From assembly GCA_021772095.1 (NCBI GenBank), contig JADYXR010000267.1:1-45852 (forward strand): a stretch of DNA of 45,852 nucleotides. Reading direction: 5' to 3'. The notes beneath the pieces are model-generated. The model was not told where the DNA came from, ran no database searches, and was given only the letters and a program-made list of their open reading frames with translations. The translations under genes were made by a program, and so were the position numbers. Origin of the DNA: Candidatus Obscuribacter sp. GTDB lineage: Bacteria > Cyanobacteriota > Vampirovibrionia > Obscuribacterales > Obscuribacteraceae. This document shows positions 41,307 to 45,852 of this stretch, piece after piece (the stretch's first letter is position 1; each line of letters opens with the position of its first letter).

Positions 41307-42781
41307 TGTCGCAGGTCAAATCGAAACCCAAATCGAAGAAGCACAATACCGGAGAAATAGCACCGGGCAATGCCGGCGAGGTGAAAGCGAAGAACATCGT
41401 CGACAAAATTTGGGAATCGCACGTCGTTTCGCAGAAAGAAGGTCACCCTTGCATCTTCGCGGTTGATTTGATGCTGCTCCACGAGGTCACCTCGGCACAA
41501 GCGTTTCAAACGATCGAGTCACGCAACCTCGCCGTCCGCAATCCGGAGCGTTTGCTTGCCACCATCGATCACAGCATTCCAACCAGACAGAATCGTCTCG
41601 AAATCTATGACGAAGCGGCTCGCGCGCAAGTTCAAATGCTTCGCGAAAACTGCAAACGACACAACATTCCATTTATGGATTTTGACAGTGGCAGTCAGGG
41701 TATCGTGCACGTGATCGGACCGGAACTTGGTGCGACACAACCTGGCATGACCATCGTATGTGGTGACTCGCATACCTCCACCCATGGTGCCTTCGGTGCA
41801 CTGGCTTTCGGTGTCGGTACATCAGAAGTGGCACACGTAATGGCGACCGGATGCCTTTTGCAAGAACGTCCGAAGTCTATGAAAGTAGAATTTCGTGGCA
41901 AACTTCAAAAGGGTGTTTATTCCAAAGACGCAGTTCTCAAGCTGATTTCACTGATCGGAGTTGGTGGCGCGAATGGTCACGTCATTGAATATACCGGTGA
42001 AGCAATTTCGAAGATGTCGATGGAAGAGCGCATGACGATCTGCAACATGAGCATCGAATGTGGTGCACGTGCAGGTTTAATCGCACCGGATGAAGTGACG
42101 TATGAGTATCTTCGCGGCAAAAAACTTTCGCCACCTGCCGAATTGTTCGACGAAGCCGTCGCGTTTTGGAACTCATTGAAGAGCGATCCTGATTCGACAT
42201 TCGATAAAGAAGTGGTAATCGACCTCGACGAACTCGATCCGATGGTCACCTGGGGAACCAACCCCAGCCAGGGTCTCGAACTGGGAAGGCTGCTTCCAAG
42301 CCCCAAGAAACTTCCGGAACTTGCTCGCAAGGATCTCGAAAACACTCTCGAATACACCAAACTCGAAGCCGGCAAGTCGCTTGTCGGAGTTCCATTCCAA
42401 TGGGCATTCGTTGGTTCTTGCACTAACGGAAGAATCGAAGATCTCCGCATCGCAGCTAGTGTCTTAAAAGGCAGAAAAGTGGCGAGCAGTGTCACGTTCT
42501 ATGTGGTGCCCGGTTCTGAATCAGTTCGCGAACAAGCGATGAAAGAAGGACTCGACAAAATATTTGAAGAAGCCGGCGCTCAGTTCAGAATGCCGGGCTG
42601 CTCGATGTGTTTGAGCATGAACGACGACCGCGTCCCACCGGGCGAGAGGTGCGTTTCAAGCTCCAATCGCAACTTTATGGGAAGACAGGGACCGGGAAGC
42701 ATTACTCACCTGGCGTCACCAGCCACGGTGGCAGCCAGTGCAATCGAAGGTTGCATCACTTCTCCAGTGAAGTATCTGTAG
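41306..42781 (+). CDS. leuC: 3-isopropylmalate/citramalate isomerase, large subunit
   Basis: 491 residues, about 25 more than E. coli LeuC because of a Lys-rich N-terminal extension (MSQVKSKPKSKKHNTGEIAP). The ATG overlaps the cimA stop and has AGGAGG 10 bases upstream, which supports this start. The aconitase-type 4Fe-4S ligands are Cys372 (VGSCTNGR), Cys432 and Cys435 (PGCSMC). VCGDSHTSTHGAFGALAFGV is the usual substrate-domain signature. With LeuD it isomerises isopropylmalate, and probably citramalate to methylmalate for the isoleucine route. Confidence 0.95.
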   Translation: MSQVKSKPKSKKHNTGEIAPGNAGEVKAKNIVDKIWESHVVSQKEGHPCIFAVDLMLLHEVTSAQAFQTIESRNLAVRNPERLLATIDHSIPTRQNRLEIYDEAARAQVQMLRENCKRHNIPFMDFDSGSQGIVHVIGPELGATQPGMTIVCGDSHTSTHGAFGALAFGVGTSEVAHVMATGCLLQERPKSMKVEFRGKLQKGVYSKDAVLKLISLIGVGGANGHVIEYTGEAISKMSMEERMTICNMSIECGARAGLIAPDEVTYEYLRGKKLSPPAELFDEAVAFWNSLKSDPDSTFDKEVVIDLDELDPMVTWGTNPSQGLELGRLLPSPKKLPELARKDLENTLEYTKLEAGKSLVGVPFQWAFVGSCTNGRIEDLRIAASVLKGRKVASSVTFYVVPGSESVREQAMKEGLDKIFEEAGAQFRMPGCSMCLSMNDDRVPPGERCVSSSNRNFMGRQGPGSITHLASPATVAASAIEGCITSPVKYL

Positions 42782-42838
42782 AGAATTTGCAAATCAACGG
42801 CAGCTTCAATCTCCTAAGTAGTTTTCAAAAGGACAGCA

Positions 42839-43483
42839 ATGAATAAGTTTCAATCACTTACATCAAAAGTAATTCCGCTTCCGAAAAATGACGTCGATAC
42901 CGATCAAATCATTCCGGCGCAATATTTGACCAGCACATCGCGTCATGGCTACGGTGAAAATTTATTCCGGCGCTTGCGTGATACCGAAGCGGATTTCCCG
43001 CTCAATCAAGCTCAATTCAAAGACGCGGAAATCTTGCTCACCGGCTACAACTTCGGTTGTGGATCGTCCAGAGAGCACGCCGTGTGGGCGATTGCGGGCG
43101 CCGGTATCAAAGTTGTGATCGCCGAATCTTTCGCCGATATTTTTTCGAACAACAGTGCGAAGAACGGCCTGCTTCTACTTTGTTTACCGAAAAATGTGAT
43201 CGAAAGGTTACTTAAGAAAGCGGAGTCGGGTGACCTCACTGTCACCGTCGATCTCGAGAAGCAAGTCGTACTCGTGAAAGAGGGACTTTCCAACGAAAAA
43301 CATTCGTTTGAATATGACCCGTTTAGAAAACATTGTTTACTCAATGGCTTGGACGACATAAATTACATCCTTTCCCACGGGGACGACATTACGAAGTTCA
43401 GAGAGCGCAATGTAAAAAGTTGGTTAGTTTCTCCGTCCAGAAATAACGAAGAGACACTGGCAATAGTGGGTACAAAAAACTAA
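42839..43483 (+). CDS. leuD: 3-isopropylmalate/citramalate isomerase, small subunit
   Basis: 214 residues; the ATG at 42839 follows AAAAGGA. It is the swivelling domain partner of LeuC: it opens FQSLTSKVIPLPKNDVDTDQ with the DVDTDQIIPAQYL motif and has the substrate-binding GCGSSREHA (73-81). Length fits the bacterial LeuD of the E. coli type (about 200). It ends 9 bases before leuB, so it is in the same transcript. Nothing is missing. Confidence 0.95.
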   Translation: MNKFQSLTSKVIPLPKNDVDTDQIIPAQYLTSTSRHGYGENLFRRLRDTEADFPLNQAQFKDAEILLTGYNFGCGSSREHAVWAIAGAGIKVVIAESFADIFSNNSAKNGLLLLCLPKNVIERLLKKAESGDLTVTVDLEKQVVLVKEGLSNEKHSFEYDPFRKHCLLNGLDDINYILSHGDDITKFRERNVKSWLVSPSRNNEETLAIVGTKN

Positions 43484-43492
43484 GAGGTTGAA

Positions 43493-44644
43493 ATGCAAAG
43501 GACTATAGCTGTTCTTCCTGGAGATGGTATCGGGCGTGAAGTAATGCGCGAAGCGGTGCGCGTGCTGAAAGTCGTAGCTGATAAATTCGGACACGAATTC
43601 CACCTCAACGAAGGCTCCGCCGGTGGTGCCGCATACGAAAAGTATGGCGCGCACCTTCCGCAAGAAACTCTCGACATTTGTTCGGCGAGTGACGCTATTC
43701 TCTTTGGTTCAGTCGGCGGACCGGTAAGTGAAAGCACTCTGCCAAAGTGGGTTGATTGCGAACGAAATTCGATTCTCACGCTGCGCAAAACTTTCAAGTT
43801 CGCGGTTAATTTGCGACCTGCCAAAGTTTATTCCGGCATGGAAGAAATCAGCCCGCTGAAAAAAGAAGTATTAGATCGCGGTGTCGATATGTTGATCATC
43901 AGAGAACTTCTCGGTGACGCATACTTTGGACGTCACGAAGAAGGCGAGCGAAACGGCGTTCGCTACGCATCGGACGAATCCGAATATAACGAAGACCAGA
44001 TCAAAGTGGCTGCTCATGCCGGTTTCAAAGCTGCAAGATTGCGCAAAAAAAGATTGACCTCTGTCGACAAGGCCAACGTGCTCACCGCATCGCGGCTCTG
44101 GCGCAAAGTCGTAAAAGAAGTATCAAGCGAATATCCTGATATTCAGCTCGAAGACATGCTGGTTGATAATTGCGCAATGCAGTTGATAAAGGATCCAGCG
44201 CAGTTCGATGTGATCGTCACATCTAATATGTTCGGCGACATTCTCTCGGATGCTGCAGCTGCAATTCCCGGATCACTCGGTCTGTGCGCTTCGGCGAGCA
44301 TCAACGATCAAGGTTTCGGCCTCTACGAACCACCTGGTGGCAGCGCTCAAGATATCGCAGGAAAAGGAATTGCCAATCCGATTGCGCAAATTCTTTCAGC
44401 AGCTTTATTGCTTCGTTATTCATTCGCGATGGAAACAGAAGCACAAGCGATTGAAAATGCGGTTGAAGCAGCTCTCAAAGCGGGATACAGAACAGGCGAC
44501 ATCACACGCAGCACTGCTGGTGATACCACCAAAAATTCGACAGAAAAATTGGTCGGAACGGAAGCGATGACCAACGCAATTATCGAGGAACTCGAAAAGA
44601 CTAACGCGAAGTCCGGAAAGAAGGAAGCTGTAGCCACGGCGTAA
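43493..44644 (+). CDS. leuB: 3-isopropylmalate dehydrogenase
   Basis: 383 residues with a GAGGTTGA ribosome site just before the ATG. It oxidatively decarboxylates 3-isopropylmalate with NAD to 4-methyl-2-oxopentanoate, and probably 3-methylmalate to 2-oxobutyrate downstream of CimA. Signature elements: LPGDGIGREVMREAVRVL at the N-terminus, LRKTFKFAVNLRPAKVYSG, RELLGDAYFGRHEEGERNG, the metal/NAD segment NMFGDILSDAAAAIPGSLGL and the adenine-binding YEPPGGSAQDIAGKG. The C-terminus has a 20-residue extension rich in Lys and Glu. Last biosynthetic gene of the operon; no terminator directly follows. Confidence 0.95.
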   Translation: MQRTIAVLPGDGIGREVMREAVRVLKVVADKFGHEFHLNEGSAGGAAYEKYGAHLPQETLDICSASDAILFGSVGGPVSESTLPKWVDCERNSILTLRKTFKFAVNLRPAKVYSGMEEISPLKKEVLDRGVDMLIIRELLGDAYFGRHEEGERNGVRYASDESEYNEDQIKVAAHAGFKAARLRKKRLTSVDKANVLTASRLWRKVVKEVSSEYPDIQLEDMLVDNCAMQLIKDPAQFDVIVTSNMFGDILSDAAAAIPGSLGLCASASINDQGFGLYEPPGGSAQDIAGKGIANPIAQILSAALLLRYSFAMETEAQAIENAVEAALKAGYRTGDITRSTAGDTTKNSTEKLVGTEAMTNAIIEELEKTNAKSGKKEAVATA

Positions 44645-44779
44645 GCCTCCAGCAGCGGGTTTCGAAGAGATCGAGTTTAATCAACAACAACAAGTTTTAT
44701 CCAGGACACAATCACAAAGTTCATCAAGACCAGTCCAAACAAACAATCACAATCACAGTCCACAACGAGGAGAGCCAAA

Positions 44780-45214
44780 ATGTTTGATCAAGCCAGCAAT
44801 TGGATGGATAGCGAATCCGACGCAGAATTCGAGTCAACGGTTACGGCAGAACGACGACGACGCCGACAGCGCAGCACGTCACCACGACGACACGACAGAC
44901 CAACCAACAACTCTTACGGCGACACGGTTTTCAAAGATACGAACGGCAGAATAACTGCAATGCGATACAACGAACACGGCACATATTATTCCTTCGAATA
45001 CGATAAAGAAGGAACCGTGAATTCAATCAACAGATCAGATGGTTGGGTCTGGAGAAAGGTTGATACCGGTGCATTCCGCGGATGGGTAGTGAGAAACTAC
45101 TGGGAGAGCTGGAAAGTCGATGGACAAGATTGTGGGTCAGTTGTGATTGACGACCTGGGTGTTAGAGCTACCGGACTGAATGCGGATCTGATGGGACTGC
45201 CAGAACGCGCATAA
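44780..45214 (+). CDS. Hypothetical protein with YD/RHS-like segment
   Basis: 144 residues; the ATG at 44780 has GAGGAG 8 bases upstream. An acidic start (MFDQASNWMDSESDAEFEST) is followed by an Arg-rich stretch (AERRRRRQRSTSPRRHDR, about 31-48) and a beta-rich domain of about 90 residues. That domain contains NGRITAMRYNEHGTYYSFEY then DKEGTVNSINRSDG, similar in rhythm to YD/RHS repeats. No signal peptide. The 135-base gap from leuB is CAA-rich and shows no terminator, while a terminator follows this gene, so it is probably the last gene of the ilv-leu transcript. Function unknown. Confidence 0.75.
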   Translation: MFDQASNWMDSESDAEFESTVTAERRRRRQRSTSPRRHDRPTNNSYGDTVFKDTNGRITAMRYNEHGTYYSFEYDKEGTVNSINRSDGWVWRKVDTGAFRGWVVRNYWESWKVDGQDCGSVVIDDLGVRATGLNADLMGLPERA

Positions 45215-45230
45215 CGACGAAGTAAGGTTT

Positions 45231-45295
45231 AAAACGGCGCATGACCACGGATAACCAGAGTCTCCTCCTGGGTTTCCGAATCAGCGCCGTTTTTT
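45231..45295 (+). terminator. Terminator at the end of the ilv-leu unit
   Basis: AAAACGGCGC (45231-45240) pairs exactly with GCGCCGTTTT (45284-45293), and six T run from 45290. The 43-base loop can form a smaller hairpin of its own (AACCAG region with CTGGGTT). The long loop lowers confidence slightly. Confidence 0.75.
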
Positions 45296-45340
45296 ATCGG
45301 CCAGTAGATTATCCCATTGTCCGTTTCTCAGGAATGTTGC

Positions 45341-45727
45341 ATGAGCAAACCAGAGCGAATCAAATTCACATTGATCGATATTCTAGCAATGGTGATCCCG
45401 TATATCGCTTATGTAGTATTCATTCACTTTGTGCCTGAGGGACGCGAATATCGCCTTAGCCTAATTGCCACGTCTTTTGGATGGGCTGTATTGATCCTGG
45501 TTTTATACAAATTGAGTAGCGCTCTTAAGATGTCTCAAACTGTCGTTATACGTTTGGCACCGATTACCGGTGTTAGCGCCGCGGTGGCTGCATACCTAAT
45601 TCTAAGAGCTGTCTTGCCACCATTTGAGCCTGACTTTGAACGTAACCTGACAGTACTTGCCTCGGGGGCTCTATTGGCTTTGCTGCTCTTCTTTGTTATT
45701 ACCAGGGGACGGTCAAAACCTGAATGA
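45341..45727 (+). CDS. Small integral membrane protein
   Basis: 128 residues from the ATG at 45341, chosen because AGGAA lies about 8 bases upstream and the N-terminus MSKPERIKFT is a normal basic cytoplasmic start; a longer in-frame start at 45317 adds an unlikely Cys pair. Four hydrophobic helices are visible: LIDILAMVIPYIAYVVFIHF, LIATSFGWAVLILVLYKL, LAPITGVSAAVAAYLILRAV and LTVLASGALLALLLFFVITR. The family is not recognised and no charged or metal-binding residues stand out in the helices. It follows the terminator of the ilv-leu unit, so it has its own promoter. Nothing is recognised in the last 125 bases of the window. Confidence 0.75.
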   Translation: MSKPERIKFTLIDILAMVIPYIAYVVFIHFVPEGREYRLSLIATSFGWAVLILVLYKLSSALKMSQTVVIRLAPITGVSAAVAAYLILRAVLPPFEPDFERNLTVLASGALLALLLFFVITRGRSKPE

Positions 45728-45852
45728 AAGGCGAGTTTGTACTTTGGTTGTCTATTGACGTTCTCTCCGTCCTGAAGGACGTGAGATTCTTGCTCCTAGG
45801 CAATTTAGCCCAGTATCAAGCGAGCCCGGTGCGCCCCACCGTTGACATCAGA

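Overview
The window reads as a stretch of chromosome from a free-living, Gram-negative-type bacterium. I see no phage, insertion sequence, CRISPR array, tRNA or rRNA. My best guess at lineage is a non-photosynthetic relative of the cyanobacteria (Vampirovibrionia/Melainabacteria, Obscuribacterales-like). The grounds are many exported TPR and Sel1 proteins, a eukaryotic-type kinase fused to Sel1 repeats, a PATAN/DUF4388-like domain and many lineage-specific exported proteins. This is inference from protein style, not a phylogeny.

Positions 1-11.8 kb hold signalling and scaffold genes. The minus strand carries a partial exported protein, an NTF2-like exported protein, a Sel1 protein, a small membrane protein and a 1008-residue Ser/Thr kinase with Sel1 repeats. 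Divergent from these are an exported TPR protein, a large protein that combines trypsin-like protease halves with a PATAN-like domain, and a small exported helical protein closed by a strong terminator. Positions 11.9-18.8 kb (minus strand) look like a carbohydrate block: phosphoglucomutase, a family 14 beta-amylase fused to a long unknown N-terminal region, and a sodium:solute symporter. Positions 19-29.1 kb mix exported TPR proteins, an exported class I amidotransferase-like hydrolase, a beta-propeller protein, a membrane TPR protein, an EVE-domain protein, an acyl desaturase and two small proteins (62 and 47 residues).

Positions 29.7-45.3 kb are dominated by branched-chain amino-acid synthesis: a proline iminopeptidase-like hydrolase, leuA, an EF-hand protein, then ilvD, ilvC, ilvB, ilvM, cimA, leuC, leuD and leuB. 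With CimA present, LeuCD and LeuB can serve both leucine synthesis and threonine-independent isoleucine synthesis (pyruvate to citramalate to 2-oxobutyrate). No branched-chain aminotransferase is present in the window.

The most striking result is regulatory. Both leuA and ilvD are preceded by a sigma-70-like promoter, a 26-codon leader peptide, an intrinsic terminator and an upstream segment that can pair with the 5' arm of that terminator. The leuA leader has five Leu codons within six. The ilvD leader has 13 Ile/Val/Leu codons of 26. These look like two complete ribosome-mediated transcription attenuators. A third strong intrinsic terminator lies between ilvC and ilvB and should split expression of the long operon.
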